64,000 nt of DNA, from contig NZ_JXQD01000024.1 in NCBI RefSeq assembly GCF_002100145.1, forward strand, positions 620,583 to 684,582, read 5' to 3'. The translations under genes were made by a program, and so were the position numbers. Under the pieces are notes generated by a model. That model worked only from the letters and a program-made list of their open reading frames with translations. It was not told the DNA's origin and searched no databases. Of this stretch, positions 1 to 9,823 are shown piece after piece. The DNA comes from Vibrio sp. qd031. Lineage in GTDB: Bacteria > Pseudomonadota > Gammaproteobacteria > Enterobacterales > Vibrionaceae. The number at the start of each line of letters is the position of its first letter. Position 1 is the stretch's first letter.

Positions 1-163
1 GCTTATCGGCGTCCCCATCTTGATAACATTCAAACAGCACATACCCGCTGTTACGCGTCATACGAGGAAACCCATACACTTCGAGTGAAGTCGCTTTATC
101 TTGGATCTCTCCAGCACACTCTTTTTCAAAACCGGGGCGACAATAAAGCATTAAGTGTTTCAA
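1..163 (-). CDS. rlmM: 23S rRNA 2'-O-ribose methyltransferase RlmM, N-terminal part (partial)
   Basis: The reverse strand encodes [17 protein letters not shown] and then [18 protein letters not shown], which closely matches the N-terminus of RlmM (YgdE), the enzyme that methylates C2498 of 23S rRNA. Only about 54 codons are present; the gene runs off the left edge. The start I prefer is a TTG at 161-163, preceded by AAGAGGTG; an in-frame ATG five codons in (149-151) is the alternative. The neighbour gcvA is the usual one in Vibrio and enterobacteria. Confidence 0.85.
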   Translation of the reverse strand, partial: MKHLMLYCRPGFEKECAGEIQDKATSLEVYGFPRMTRNSGYVLFECYQDGDADK

Positions 164-257
164 ACCACACCTCTTAAACAAATCGATAAATAATAAACAG
201 GCGGAGCATAGCACATTCCGTAATTTTCGGACGGCCTATTATCCAAACCGTACACGA

Positions 258-1178
258 CTAAGCCGTCTCTTCTTCACTGCTGAAGGCTTGTAACTCTTTA
301 GCAGCCGTACTAAGCATCCAATCACGAAACGTTGCAACACGCCCCATATCAGCCTGATTAGGATGACACACAATATAAAATGCGTTCTTACTGATTAGAT
401 GCTCGTCAAAGGGAGCGATAAGCCGCCCAGCGTCAATCTCAGGCTTTGCCAGTACGTTGTTACACAACGCCACACCTTGTCCATAGATAGCCGCTTGCAG
501 CACCATCGTGGAGTGGCTAAAAATCGGCCCCTGATTGATTTTGACTTTATCGAGCCGAAACTGCTTAGCAAACTGTTTCCAATGCTTGCGCGATGTGTCG
601 TGCAGCAATGTATGGTGACTAAGGTCATCAATCGAATTTAACGGCTTATTCCCTTGTAACATCGCTGTGGAGCACAGAGGTATCAAAAACTCTTGATACA
701 ATTTATCGGCTCTAACACCTGGCCAATTTCCACGGCCATAGTAAATGGCGACATCCACATCATCGGTTAATGAGCCTTCATCCATATCGACCGCTTTGAT
801 TCGAACATCAATGTCGGGTTGTTGCGCATTGAAATCGGCTAACCTAGGAACCAACCACTGAATGGCGAAGCTTGGTTGAAGGCTAATGGTCAACGAGCCC
901 TTTTCGCTGCGCTCTAGAACTTTGTCTGTTGCCTCTGAAAGTGCGCTAAACACATCTTTTATATCCAGAAAATAACTTTGTCCTTCTTCGGTTAACAGTA
1001 AAGATCGGTTTCGTCGACGAAACAGCTTAAGCCCTAGAAATTCTTCTAATGACTTAACCTGGTGACTTACTGCAGCTTGAGTAACAAACAACTCTTCCGC
1101 CGCTCGGGTAAAGCTTAGGTGTCTTGCTGCTGCTTCAAAAACACGCAACGAATTAAGTGGGGGTAGGCGCCTAGACAT
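258..1178 (-). CDS. gcvA: LysR-type regulator GcvA of the glycine cleavage system
   Basis: A 306-residue LysR-family regulator, the same length as E. coli GcvA (305). The winged helix-turn-helix lies at about residues 5-65 (PPLNSLRVFEAAARHLSFTR, then AAEELFVTQAAVSHQVKSLE), followed by the substrate-binding domain. GcvA is known to activate gcvTHP when glycine is abundant, to repress it otherwise, and to activate transcription of the small RNA GcvB. The GcvB gene is found divergently just upstream (about 1263-1462), which supports the orthology. The intergenic region holds an ATTAG/CTAAT motif at 1192-1196, the core reported for GcvA binding. Confidence 0.92.
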   Translation of the reverse strand: MSRRLPPLNSLRVFEAAARHLSFTRAAEELFVTQAAVSHQVKSLEEFLGLKLFRRRNRSLLLTEEGQSYFLDIKDVFSALSEATDKVLERSEKGSLTISLQPSFAIQWLVPRLADFNAQQPDIDVRIKAVDMDEGSLTDDVDVAIYYGRGNWPGVRADKLYQEFLIPLCSTAMLQGNKPLNSIDDLSHHTLLHDTSRKHWKQFAKQFRLDKVKINQGPIFSHSTMVLQAAIYGQGVALCNNVLAKPEIDAGRLIAPFDEHLISKNAFYIVCHPNQADMGRVATFRDWMLSTAAKELQAFSSEEETA

Positions 1179-1228
1179 CCGCTATGCTCTTATTAGTTTT
1201 TCTTATGCGAAACATTATAAATTGTTGA

Positions 1229-1257
1229 TTGAGTTCAGGCTATAGAAATTCTATATT
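1229..1257 (+). promoter_or_regulatory. Predicted gcvB promoter
   Basis: A TTGAGT box (1229-1234) and TATATT box (1252-1257) are separated by 17 bp and would start transcription near 1263-1265, just at the start of the GcvB-like sequence. The putative GcvA-binding ATTAG motif lies about 35 bp upstream. Confidence 0.6.
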
Positions 1258-1262
1258 TCACC

Positions 1263-1462
1263 CCAGCAATACTGGTCTGAACGGTTTGTTTTGATTCCTC
1301 TGAATCAGCAAATGATGAGTTATTGCAATGTTGTGTTTGCACGCTCGTTCTTCGAGCAAGGTAGATTCTACCAACTGTTTTGAACCCTATCGTTCGAGAC
1401 ATACTTCCTGTTTAAAGACTTGTCTGTCTATTATACCGCCATTTTATGGCGGTATTTTTTTT
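1263..1462 (+). ncRNA. gcvB: GcvB small regulatory RNA
   Basis: This stretch, divergent from gcvA, has the landmarks of the Hfq-dependent RNA GcvB: a short hairpin (1292-1307), a GU-rich seed with TGTTGTGTTTGCA (about 1328-1341), a small GGTAG-ATT-CTACC hairpin, the ACTTCCTGT element (1403-1411), CTTGTCTGTCT, and a strong terminator (1433-1462). Length is about 200 nt, as in E. coli (about 205). GcvB is known to base-pair through the GU-rich region with mRNAs of amino-acid and peptide transporters and to repress them. The 5' end is inferred from the promoter. Confidence 0.88.
1433..1462 (+). terminator. Rho-independent terminator of gcvB
   Basis: ATACCGCC (1433-1440) pairs with GGCGGTAT (1448-1455) over a 7-base loop and is followed by a run of T up to 1462. 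Confidence 0.9.
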
Positions 1463-1507
1463 AGCGGTTACTTTTGGTTTAATTCTCTTTTGTGAATAAA
1501 AAGAGAT

Positions 1508-1533
1508 TTAAAAAAACCTTAGCTAGGCTAAGG
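1508..1533 (-). terminator. Rho-independent terminator of thiI
   Basis: CCTTAGC (1517-1523) and GCTAAGG (1527-1533) form a perfect 7-bp stem. On the minus strand it is followed by a seven-T tract (1516-1510), 38 bases after the thiI stop codon. Confidence 0.8.
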
Positions 1534-1570
1534 CTTGTACAGTCCATTTGCAATATTCAGAACCTGCCGA

Positions 1571-3019
1571 TTAAGGACGGTATACTTTTACATTGTTAAA
1601 GCCCTGCTCCTTGAGGTACAGCGCTTGCAAGCGACTCATAACACCGCGATCACAATAGAGCAGATAAGTCTTCGACTGATCCAAGTCACCAAATTTAGTC
1701 GACAGTTTAAAAAATGGGATATGCTTCACGTCCACGCCCTCTATCTCTAAAGGATTATCATCTTCTTCATCTGGGCTGCGGATATCCAACACGATACCAT
1801 TGTCTTCAAGTTGTTGTACCTGTTCCACTTCTGGGGCTTGTTCAAGGCTTTCTTTAGCAATATCGCGAATATCCATGATGCGCGCATCACGGACAACTTG
1901 TTCCAGGATAGAGAAGTCAAAATTACCCTCTTCCTTTTCAAGCTTTTCTTTCACCGCTTTAACCGTTGGCTTACGCGAAATAACGCCACAATACTCTGGC
2001 ATCACTTTGGCAAAATCTTCGGTCCCTATTTGACGCGCAACATCGATGATGTCTTCTTTGTCCCAGTTGATCAGTGGACGCAAGATTAATGTATCGGTGA
2101 CGGTGTCGATGTGACGAAGGTTAGTCAGAGTCTGGCTGGACACTTGCCCTAACGCTTCCCCTGTCACCAATGCTTCGATGCCAAAGCGCTCTGCCACCAT
2201 TCCGCCGGCGCGCATAAACATACGTTTTAGCACTACACCCATCTGACCGTCGGCGACGTTTTCCAGGATCGCTGCAACCACTGGTTCAAAGTCTACCGAG
2301 ATAAACTTCACTTTGGCTGAAGAGCCGTATTTTTCCCACAAGAAGTGAGAAACTTGCTTAACACCAATCTCGTGCGCAGGACCGCCGAGATTGAAAAACA
2401 AGAAGTGAGTCTTAGAGCCGCGTTTAATGTGCAAGTAGCTTGATACACCAGAGTCAAAACCACCAGAAATCAGACTTAATACGTCTTCTTGGGTTCCTAG
2501 TGGGAATCCACCCAATCCTTTGTGGCGTGCGAGCACTTGATTCAGTTTGTCACCAGCAACTTCAACGTTGATAGTCACATCTGGGTTCTTCAGCTTCACG
2601 CTTGCACTCTCAACCGCTTGATTTAGACCACCACCAACATAGCGCTCAAGCTCGATAGAGGTAAAGTCGTGTTTTCCACGACGTTTGGCACGCACCACAA
2701 AGGTTTTATTTTCCAGCTTGGAGGCCGACAGTGCATTCACTTGCTCAAAAATGTCATGCAAGTCAGTAAACTCTGACTGCTGAACTTCAAGAACGTGGTG
2801 AATACCTGGTGTGCGAGTTAAAATCTCTAGAACCTGCTCTCGATACTCGGCATCGGGTGCTGCGACTTCTATATGATCGCGACGGTTAAAAACGGCTACC
2901 GACTCAGTTCGGCGCTGAATGATAATTCGAAGGTTACACTCCAATATTTTGGTGAATCGCTTACGCACTGATTCACTTTTCACAAAAATTTCTGGATGTG
3001 GCTTTACAATAAATTTCAT
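1571..3019 (-). CDS. thiI: tRNA 4-thiouridine sulfurtransferase ThiI
   Basis: 482 residues, the E. coli length. Order of domains: N-terminal ferredoxin-like region and THUMP domain (about 1-165), a PP-loop ATPase with [11 protein letters not shown] at about 190, and a C-terminal rhodanese domain. ThiI adenylates U8 of tRNA and transfers sulfur from IscS to make 4-thiouridine; it also supplies sulfur for the thiazole of thiamine. The catalytic rhodanese cysteine is visible in [11 protein letters not shown] near the C-terminus, and the disulfide partner in [10 protein letters not shown]. It follows pomB on the same strand, but a hairpin at 3123-3152 probably separates the two units. Confidence 0.97.
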   Translation of the reverse strand: MKFIVKPHPEIFVKSESVRKRFTKILECNLRIIIQRRTESVAVFNRRDHIEVAAPDAEYREQVLEILTRTPGIHHVLEVQQSEFTDLHDIFEQVNALSASKLENKTFVVRAKRRGKHDFTSIELERYVGGGLNQAVESASVKLKNPDVTINVEVAGDKLNQVLARHKGLGGFPLGTQEDVLSLISGGFDSGVSSYLHIKRGSKTHFLFFNLGGPAHEIGVKQVSHFLWEKYGSSAKVKFISVDFEPVVAAILENVADGQMGVVLKRMFMRAGGMVAERFGIEALVTGEALGQVSSQTLTNLRHIDTVTDTLILRPLINWDKEDIIDVARQIGTEDFAKVMPEYCGVISRKPTVKAVKEKLEKEEGNFDFSILEQVVRDARIMDIRDIAKESLEQAPEVEQVQQLEDNGIVLDIRSPDEEDDNPLEIEGVDVKHIPFFKLSTKFGDLDQSKTYLLYCDRGVMSRLQALYLKEQGFNNVKVYRP

Positions 3020-3122
3020 CTCAACGACCGTTTCATTAGCTAGGGATAAGAACTTCTACTCTGATAGAGCCAGTGTAGTTCAAAATTAAGGCGCGCATTA
3101 TATACGCAAATTGGTCACAGAT

Positions 3123-3152
3123 AAAAAAATAAGTGACCAAAGCCACTTATTT
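3123..3152 (-). terminator. Terminator downstream of pomB
   Basis: AATAAGTG (3128-3135) pairs with CACTTATT (3144-3151); on the minus strand the hairpin runs into a T-rich tract (TATTTTTTTAT). It lies 20 bases after the pomB stop. Confidence 0.75.
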
Positions 3153-3171
3153 TATGTAAATCCTATGCAAT

Positions 3172-4125
3172 TTAGCGAACGCTGACTTCATCGCTTAGCT
3201 TCGCTTTCCCTTGCATGATGTTGATCTCCACTCGACGGTTCAACGCTCTAAGTTCACGTGTACTGTTGTCGTTAAGCGGCTCGGTATCTGCCATGCCACG
3301 AATTCGCAGTCTGGCGTGGTCAAACCCTTTCACTTTTTCCATCTCATGGGCCACCGATACGGCTCGTTGCGACGACAAATCCCAATTTGAACGATACAGT
3401 TCTGAATCCAACTGACGGTTGTCGGTATGACCCGATACCATAATGATCCCAGGGACATCCTTCGCGAGATCCGCAATTTGCCTTACCAGCGGGCGGAACT
3501 TGGGTTGCAAATAGGCAGATCCTTCAGGGAATGCGCCGTTTTCACGAATGCGGATAATCAATTGTTGGCCAAGGTTTTCCACGTCAATTGCACCTTGCTC
3601 TATTTCTCGTGCAAGAGCTTTTTTGATCGACTCTAGCAAGTGATTAGTCTCTTCTGACTGAGAGTCGGCTTTATTCTTATTTTGTTGTTGCTGCTGCTGT
3701 TGATCTTCGTTGTTTTGGTTCATCTTTGTCGATGACTCAGGAGACTGCCCACCGGTTAGCGTCCCCGCATCGCGGCGCGTACCGCCAGCACGATCCGACT
3801 CCCCTTCGTGGAAGTCGAGAGTTTGACGCGTCATATCGATAGTTTGCTGCATGATCACATCAATAGGCGTTGGCTCTGGACGGCCAGGACGAAACTCCTG
3901 CGCGATCACGCTGGTGCCTTTAGGGATGTCTTTCACTTCTATTTGGTTTTGCACACCAAACGCAAACTTCATTGAGCCTGCGATCTGTTTGAACTTCAGT
4001 ACGTCCATCTCAGAAAATGAGAGTAACAGAACAAAAAAGCACATTAACAGTGACATTAAGTCAGAGAACGTTGCCATCCATAATGGCGCGCCTGGTGGTG
4101 GGCATTTACACTTCTTTTTTGCCAT
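3172..4125 (-). CDS. pomB: Sodium-driven flagellar stator protein PomB
   Basis: 317 residues of the MotB/PomB family. One N-terminal membrane segment (about 18-38) carries the ion-binding aspartate in the pattern ATFSDLMSLL (Asp22 here, equivalent to PomB Asp24 of V. alginolyticus). The C-terminal half is an OmpA-like peptidoglycan-binding domain (VSGHTDNRQLDSELYRSNW, LRIRGMADTEP, NRRVEINI). PomB anchors the stator to the wall and with PomA couples sodium flow to rotation. The linker at about residues 110-160 is unusually rich in Gln/Asn with a seven-Gln run. It starts 8 bp after pomA ends, so the two are co-transcribed. Confidence 0.96.
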   Translation of the reverse strand: MAKKKCKCPPPGAPLWMATFSDLMSLLMCFFVLLLSFSEMDVLKFKQIAGSMKFAFGVQNQIEVKDIPKGTSVIAQEFRPGRPEPTPIDVIMQQTIDMTRQTLDFHEGESDRAGGTRRDAGTLTGGQSPESSTKMNQNNEDQQQQQQQNKNKADSQSEETNHLLESIKKALAREIEQGAIDVENLGQQLIIRIRENGAFPEGSAYLQPKFRPLVRQIADLAKDVPGIIMVSGHTDNRQLDSELYRSNWDLSSQRAVSVAHEMEKVKGFDHARLRIRGMADTEPLNDNSTRELRALNRRVEINIMQGKAKLSDEVSVR

Positions 4126-4133
4126 AATTTGGC

Positions 4134-4898
4134 CTACTCAGCATCAACGTCAAGTGCGCGTTTCGTCTCATTCAAATAGTTCTTAAGGTATGAATCAATA
4201 ACGCGAGGATTCTGACCATCTTGAATGGCTAAAACACCATCCATAATCAGATTTCGATTGAGCACTTCTTGTTCACGGCGCAGAGTCAATTTATCCGCAA
4301 TAGGAATAAAAATCATGTTCGCCAGCATTGCACCGTAAAGTGTGGTTAAAAGGGCGATCGCCATCGCAGGACCAATTGATTTAGGATCATCCATGTTTGA
4401 CAACATACCCACCAAACCAATCAAGGTGCCGATCATTCCCATAGCTGGAGCAACATCACCAAACGCCCTAAACACCCTCGCGCCTTGATCATGTCTTGCA
4501 TCCGTTAAATCAATGTCTTTCTCTAACGCGGTGCGTACCACATCGGCATCGTGACCATCCACCAGCATATCGATGCCTTTTTGCATAAAGGAGTTGCTTA
4601 TTTCCATCTCTTCAAGCGCTAAAAAGCCCCCCTTACGCGCGGCGTCGGCCATCTCAACAATACGAGTAATAAGGTCGTCAGGGCGATCAACTTTAAACAT
4701 AAAGGCTTTTACGGCGATTTTCGCCGCAGCAAAGAACTGACCCATTTCAAATTTCATCATGACGACAAAAAATGAACCGCCCACGACAATCAACACTGAT
4801 GTGGTATCGGCGAACAGCATCAAGCCACCACCAATGACCATCGCCATGACGATAAACGCGAACGATCCTAGTAATCCAATTAAGGTTGCTAAATCCAC
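4134..4898 (-). CDS. pomA: Sodium-driven flagellar stator protein PomA
   Basis: 254 residues with four predicted membrane segments, two near the N-terminus and two around 150-200, and a large cytoplasmic loop between. The segment DVAPAMGMIGTLIGLVGML is the conserved MotA/PomA TM3. PomA forms a pentamer around two PomB chains, conducts sodium, and pushes the rotor protein FliG with charged residues in its loop. The pair pomA-pomB is typical of Vibrio polar flagella. The 265-bp region upstream is shared with the divergent xseB. Confidence 0.96.
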   Translation of the reverse strand: MDLATLIGLLGSFAFIVMAMVIGGGLMLFADTTSVLIVVGGSFFVVMMKFEMGQFFAAAKIAVKAFMFKVDRPDDLITRIVEMADAARKGGFLALEEMEISNSFMQKGIDMLVDGHDADVVRTALEKDIDLTDARHDQGARVFRAFGDVAPAMGMIGTLIGLVGMLSNMDDPKSIGPAMAIALLTTLYGAMLANMIFIPIADKLTLRREQEVLNRNLIMDGVLAIQDGQNPRVIDSYLKNYLNETKRALDVDAE

Positions 4899-5164
4899 TC
4901 TAAACCTCTTTGAAATGGTAACAAAGTTAATTTCCTACTGGTGTTATCGGCCAAAGATCCAATTCTTTAATCCCTTTTTACTCTTTTCCCGCCTCTAAAG
5001 TGAGCAGTGCGACATCCTCAATGAAATCGCATTGAAATATTACCCTCCCACAATGTTCACTTTAGGCTGTGAAAAAGTAACAATTTCAGCACATTCGATT
5101 TGACCCTGTCCCTTAGCTCATGTACCTTGCACTGATTCTATTTCGAACCCTAATAAGTGCTCCT

Positions 5165-5413
5165 ATGGCTGTGAAAAAACCAGAAAACATGTCCTTTGAA
5201 GAGTCGCTTGGCGAACTTGATCGAATAGTCAATCAGCTTGAGCAAGGTGACCTAAACCTGGAAGACGCGTTGAAGCAGTTTGAGCGCGGCATTTTGTTGG
5301 CAAGAGCCAGCCAAGGAAAGTTGAGTGATGCGGAGCAGCGGGTAGAAATATTGCTCGAAAACAGCGAGCAACTCAGTCAATTTGAATCTAATGTCACACC
5401 ACAAGATAGCTAA
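5165..5413 (+). CDS. xseB: Exodeoxyribonuclease VII small subunit XseB
   Basis: 82 residues (E. coli 80). The motif MSFEESLGELDRIVNQLEQG is the family signature; the chain is a helical hairpin. XseB subunits bind the XseA large subunit to form exonuclease VII, which digests single-stranded DNA in both directions. I chose the ATG at 5165, because the longer open frame to 5120 adds 15 residues that do not resemble the family. The stop codon overlaps the ispA start, as in E. coli xseB-ispA-dxs. Confidence 0.93.
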   Translation: MAVKKPENMSFEESLGELDRIVNQLEQGDLNLEDALKQFERGILLARASQGKLSDAEQRVEILLENSEQLSQFESNVTPQDS

Positions 5414-6297
5414 TGCCGCACTTTTTAACGCCTTATCAAACTCGCAGTAATCAACAGCTCGAAGCTTGGGTAACGCAGCACCCATTTGCTGACCATCAAC
5501 TCCTAAAAGCAATGCAATATGCACTGCTTTTAGGAGGCAAGCGTATCCGCCCCTTTTTGGTCTATGCCGTCGGCGAAATGCTTGGCACTAAGCCTGAAGA
5601 TCTAGACACACCTGCGTGTGCTATTGAATGTATTCATGCTTATTCGCTAGTTCACGACGATCTTCCCGCTATGGACGATGACGAACTGCGCCGCGGTAAG
5701 GCAACCTGTCATATCGAATTTGATGAAGCGACGGCTATATTGGCTGGCGATGCCCTGCAAACACTCGCATTTAGTGTCCTTGCAGATGGCGATCTTGCCC
5801 CATCAGCCCAGCCCTTCAGAATAAACATGATCAGTGAGTTAGCCAAAGCCAGTGGCGCTGCAGGTATGTGCGTTGGTCAAGCGATGGATCTTGAGGCCGA
5901 AAACAGAGCAGTAGACATTGCTCACTTGCAAGCTATTCATCAGCATAAGACAGGTGCCTTAATTGAATGCGCAGTGACATTAGGGGCCTTAGCCAGTGGC
6001 GAAAAGGGCCAACAAATACTGCCTGCCTTGAGTGAATACTCAAACAAGCTAGGATTAGCCTTCCAGGTACAAGATGACATTTTAGATGTGATCAGTGACA
6101 CAGAAACATTAGGTAAACCGCAAGGGTCTGATTTAGAACTGAATAAATCAACTTACCCATCTTTATTGGGTTTGGAGGGAGCGAAGCGAAAAGCCAACAC
6201 ACTTTTGCAACAAGCGCTTCATGCGCTCGCAACAATCCCTTACAATACCCAACTATTAGAAGACTTTGCTCGATACGTTGTGCAAAGAGAGTACTAA
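5413..6297 (+). CDS. ispA: (2E,6E)-farnesyl diphosphate synthase IspA
   Basis: 294 residues (E. coli 299). The two aspartate-rich motifs of trans-prenyl synthases are present: VHDDLPAMDDDELRRG near residue 82 and QDDILD near 220; the chain-end lysine-rich GGKRIRP is at about 41. It condenses IPP with DMAPP and then GPP to give farnesyl diphosphate for ubiquinone and undecaprenyl phosphate. Its start overlaps the xseB stop (TAATG), so translation is probably coupled. dxs follows 10 bp later, placing the first and a later step of isoprenoid synthesis in one operon. Confidence 0.96.
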   Translation: MPHFLTPYQTRSNQQLEAWVTQHPFADHQLLKAMQYALLLGGKRIRPFLVYAVGEMLGTKPEDLDTPACAIECIHAYSLVHDDLPAMDDDELRRGKATCHIEFDEATAILAGDALQTLAFSVLADGDLAPSAQPFRINMISELAKASGAAGMCVGQAMDLEAENRAVDIAHLQAIHQHKTGALIECAVTLGALASGEKGQQILPALSEYSNKLGLAFQVQDDILDVISDTETLGKPQGSDLELNKSTYPSLLGLEGAKRKANTLLQQALHALATIPYNTQLLEDFARYVVQREY

Positions 6298-6307
6298 GAA
6301 GTAGTTT

Positions 6308-8179
6308 ATGAGTTTAGATATTGCCAAATACCCTCTTTTAGCGGTCGCCAACACGCCAGACGAGTTGCGTTCACTTCCTAAAGAGCAATTGCCACAATTA
6401 TGTGAAGAACTGCGCACCTACTTACTAAACTCGGTGAGCCAATCTAGTGGCCATCTAGCCTCTGGTTTGGGGGCGGTCGAACTAACCGTTGCAATTCACT
6501 ATGTGTACGAAACGCCTTTCGACCAATTAATTTGGGATGTTGGCCACCAAGCCTATCCACATAAGATACTGACTGCCCGTCGCGAGCAACTGCCAACCAT
6601 TCGACAAAAAGATGGCTTGCACCCTTTCCCATGGCGTGAAGAAAGCGAGTATGACGTGCTGTCTGTTGGGCATTCATCAACGTCCATCAGTGCCGGTTTA
6701 GGCGTGGCTATCGGCGCTGCCAAAGAAGGCAAAAACAGAAAAGTGGTCAGTGTGATCGGCGATGGTGCAATTACTGCGGGTATGGCATTTGAAGCCATGA
6801 ACCACGCCGGCGACATTCACCCAGACATGCTTGTAGTACTTAACGATAACGAAATGTCGATTTCAGAAAACGTTGGCGCCCTTAACAACCATCTGGCACA
6901 AGTATTGTCAGGGAATTTGTACACCTCCATTCGAGAAGGTGGCAAAAAAGTGCTGTCTGGTGTTCCACCTATTAAAGAGTTGGTGCGACGCACTGAAGAA
7001 CATTTAAAAGGCATGGTCGTCCCTGGAACCATGTTTGAAGAGTTTGGCTTTAATTACATCGGCCCTATCGATGGTCATGACGTATTAGAGCTCATCAAGA
7101 CACTAAAAAACATGCGAAACCTAAAAGGGCCGCAGTTTTTACATGTCATGACCAAAAAAGGCAAAGGTTACGCACCAGCGGAAAAAGATCCCATTGGTTA
7201 CCACGGCGTACCAAAATTCGATCCAAACCACGACTCACTGCCTAAAAGCGGCGGCGACAAGCCAAGCTTTTCTAAAATATTTGGCGATTTCTTATGTGAC
7301 ATGGCCGCTGTTGATCCAAAACTTATGGCGATCACTCCAGCCATGCGTGAAGGTTCGGGTATGGTTCGTTTCTCTAAAGCCTTCCCAGATCAATACTTTG
7401 ACGTTGCTATTGCAGAGCAGCACGCAGTCACCCTAGCAAGTGGACTGGCGATATCAGGAAATCATCCCATCGTGGCGATTTACTCAACGTTCTTACAACG
7501 CGGATACGATCAGCTCATTCACGATATCGCAATCATGAACCTACCGGTCATGTTTGCCATTGACCGTGCGGGGTTGGTTGGAGCCGATGGTCAAACACAC
7601 CAAGGTGCGTTTGATTTAAGTTATATGCGCTGCATTCCCAACTTAGTGATTATGGCACCAAGTGACGAGAATGAATGCCGTCAAATGCTCTATACCGGGC
7701 ATCAGCATCAAGGGCCAAGTGCGGTTCGCTACCCTCGTGGTAACGGCATGGGCACCGAGTTGCAAACAGAGTTCACCGCGCTTGACATAGGCAAAGGCCG
7801 AATGATTCGCCAAAGTGACTCAAACAACATCGCAATTTTAAGCTTTGGCACCATGCTGCCTTACGCATTAGACGCTGCGGACGCACTTGATGCCACTGTC
7901 GCCGATATGCGTTTTGTTAAGCCCCTCGATGAAGCCTTAATCCGTGAACTGGCCGAGCAGTACGACTTGCTTGTTACAGTGGAAGAAAACGCGATAAAAG
8001 GTGGTGCAGGCTCAGCGGTGGTGGAATACCTGATGCAGGAGAAGCTGCTCAAACCAACCCTAAACATTGGTTTGCCGGATCACTTCGTTGCACAAGGCAC
8101 TCAAGAAGAAATGCATGCCCTACTGGGTATTGATGGCGCTGGTATTATCAAGCAAATACAGCAATACCAACAGAAGTAG
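6308..8179 (+). CDS. dxs: 1-deoxy-D-xylulose-5-phosphate synthase Dxs
   Basis: 623 residues (E. coli 620), collinear with the whole family. The thiamine diphosphate motif runs from GDGAITAGM (about 153) to [13 protein letters not shown]; the catalytic glutamate sits in [13 protein letters not shown] (about 372). It condenses pyruvate and glyceraldehyde 3-phosphate, the first step of the MEP pathway, and also feeds thiamine and pyridoxal synthesis. It is the last gene of xseB-ispA-dxs and ends at a strong terminator. ispH, another MEP enzyme, lies at 31 kb in this window. Confidence 0.98.
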   Translation: MSLDIAKYPLLAVANTPDELRSLPKEQLPQLCEELRTYLLNSVSQSSGHLASGLGAVELTVAIHYVYETPFDQLIWDVGHQAYPHKILTARREQLPTIRQKDGLHPFPWREESEYDVLSVGHSSTSISAGLGVAIGAAKEGKNRKVVSVIGDGAITAGMAFEAMNHAGDIHPDMLVVLNDNEMSISENVGALNNHLAQVLSGNLYTSIREGGKKVLSGVPPIKELVRRTEEHLKGMVVPGTMFEEFGFNYIGPIDGHDVLELIKTLKNMRNLKGPQFLHVMTKKGKGYAPAEKDPIGYHGVPKFDPNHDSLPKSGGDKPSFSKIFGDFLCDMAAVDPKLMAITPAMREGSGMVRFSKAFPDQYFDVAIAEQHAVTLASGLAISGNHPIVAIYSTFLQRGYDQLIHDIAIMNLPVMFAIDRAGLVGADGQTHQGAFDLSYMRCIPNLVIMAPSDENECRQMLYTGHQHQGPSAVRYPRGNGMGTELQTEFTALDIGKGRMIRQSDSNNIAILSFGTMLPYALDAADALDATVADMRFVKPLDEALIRELAEQYDLLVTVEENAIKGGAGSAVVEYLMQEKLLKPTLNIGLPDHFVAQGTQEEMHALLGIDGAGIIKQIQQYQQK

Positions 8180-8197
8180 CACTGACTAAAAAACAAA

Positions 8198-8225
8198 AAA
8201 GGTGAACCGAGGTTCACCTTTTTTT
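8198..8225 (+). terminator. Rho-independent terminator after dxs (possibly bidirectional)
   Basis: GGTGAACC (8201-8208) and GGTTCACC (8211-8218) form a stem flanked by A on the left and T on the right, so it can act on both strands; it lies 20 bases past the dxs stop. Confidence 0.9.
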
Positions 8226-8310
8226 GTGTCTGATACTTCTTGTGTCTATCACCTTTTATGATAGTACGGCTTTTATGCTTGAAGGCTTGCTTAAACTTCG
8301 CAACGGATAG

Positions 8311-8814
8311 TTAAAGCCAACCTGCAGCCAATCCCACAATATAAAGCGAAATACCGGCCATGATTCCAGCGACGATATCGTCAATCATAATGCCCAGCCC
8401 ACCGTGAATGCGCGCATCCAGCCAGCCTATTGGCCATGGCTTAACCATGTCAAAAAATCGAAATAACACAAACCCTGCGATCAGCCACTTCCACTCATCG
8501 GCGGGTAACTTAAGTAACGGTACGATCAGCATGGTTAACCACATCCCAACAAACTCATCCCATACAATAGAGCCGTGATCGTGAACCCCCATATCGTCGG
8601 AGGCAACCTGACAAATTTTTATCCCGATGAAAAAGGTGACAATCAACACCACGATGTACGCACTAAGTGGCAACTGCACCAGTAGCAAGTAGAGAGGAAT
8701 TGACGCAAGTGTTCCCATAGTGCCAGGAACAATAGGCGATAGCCCAGAACCAAATCCTGTTGCGAGCAGGTGCCAAGGGTTTTTAAGTGAAAGTAATGCG
8801 ATTGGATTAGTCAT
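8311..8814 (-). CDS. pgpA: Phosphatidylglycerophosphatase A
   Basis: 167 residues (E. coli PgpA 172). The core NPWHLLATGFGSGLSPIVPG is nearly identical to E. coli. It has several membrane segments and dephosphorylates phosphatidylglycerophosphate to phosphatidylglycerol in the inner membrane. The start is the ATG at 8814, which overlaps the thiL stop by 8 bases (ATGACTAA) and suggests translational coupling; a TTG six codons upstream is less likely. Order thiL-pgpA is as in E. coli. Confidence 0.94.
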   Translation of the reverse strand: MTNPIALLSLKNPWHLLATGFGSGLSPIVPGTMGTLASIPLYLLLVQLPLSAYIVVLIVTFFIGIKICQVASDDMGVHDHGSIVWDEFVGMWLTMLIVPLLKLPADEWKWLIAGFVLFRFFDMVKPWPIGWLDARIHGGLGIMIDDIVAGIMAGISLYIVGLAAGWL

Positions 8815-9796
8815 TATTATTAAAGTGGTCAAAACCGGATAACGTCCAGTTTAGCGGCTCACCGCTAGCATGTAAAACGATGCCTGAGCCCGACTGAATC
8901 TGACCAATGCATGTGATATGAGTACCAATATTTGCCAACTCGATTTCAATACTGCCTCGATGAAGCTCGGGCACAATAAAGCACAGCTCGTACTCTTCAC
9001 CGCTAGTAAGTGCGTACTGTTGAGCCCGTTGTGGATCACCGCAGTACTCTTGAAGCTCTGCCGATAATGGCAACGCATCGACATCCAGCCGAGCACTGAC
9101 ACTAGAGTGGGACAATATGTGTGACAGATCCGCATACAGGCCATCTGAAATATCAATTGCAGCCGATGCTCGATTGAGCAGTTGTTGCCCAGCGTAAATA
9201 CGTGGAGTACTTTCAAAGTGACGTTGCTCAAGTACCTTTAAAAGCGCACTAGGCTGGGAGGCAACACCGCCGTGAACAGTGTTGAGGATGACATCAAGTC
9301 CAGCTTTGGCATCACCGAGGTTACCGGTCACGTAAATCCAGTCGCCCACAGAAGCGCCACGTCTAGTGAGTGCTTTACCTTCCGGGAGCAAGCCTTGAAC
9401 CGTGAGCGTAATACTCATTGGGCCTTTCGTGGTATCACCACCAATTAGCTGAATATCGTAGTAGTCGGCAAACTGGTGAAATGCGTCGCTAAACGCCTTT
9501 AACCATTCGGGATCCATTGTAGGTAGCGTCAATGCTAAAGAAACCCAGGCTGGTACTGCGCCCATTGCCGCAAGATCCGATAGATTGGACGATAGCGCTT
9601 TTCGGGCCAACCAAGCAGGATCGGCATCCGCTAAAAAGTGGGTACCCGCGACCATGGTATCGGTACTTACTGCTATCTGACTAAATTCAGGAGGCTTTAC
9701 TAACGCACAGTCATCACCAATGGATAACAACACGTCTTTTCGAGAGGTTTGTCGTTTGGAAAAGAATTGCTCGATAAGATCGAACTCGCCTGCCAT
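8807..9796 (-). CDS. thiL: Thiamine-monophosphate kinase ThiL
   Basis: 329 residues (E. coli 325), PurM-like ATPase fold. Visible motifs: EFDLIEQFF at the N-terminus, SIGDDCALVKPP (metal-binding aspartates), STDTMVAGTHFL, and IGGDTTKGPMSITLT. It phosphorylates thiamine monophosphate to thiamine diphosphate, the cofactor used by Dxs nearby. It follows nusB on the same strand after a hairpin at 9824-9851, which may attenuate read-through from nusB. Confidence 0.96.
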   Translation of the reverse strand: MAGEFDLIEQFFSKRQTSRKDVLLSIGDDCALVKPPEFSQIAVSTDTMVAGTHFLADADPAWLARKALSSNLSDLAAMGAVPAWVSLALTLPTMDPEWLKAFSDAFHQFADYYDIQLIGGDTTKGPMSITLTVQGLLPEGKALTRRGASVGDWIYVTGNLGDAKAGLDVILNTVHGGVASQPSALLKVLEQRHFESTPRIYAGQQLLNRASAAIDISDGLYADLSHILSHSSVSARLDVDALPLSAELQEYCGDPQRAQQYALTSGEEYELCFIVPELHRGSIEIELANIGTHITCIGQIQSGSGIVLHASGEPLNWTLSGFDHFNNND

Positions 9797-9823
9797 GATT
9801 TTCGAACCCTATGAAATGCAGAT

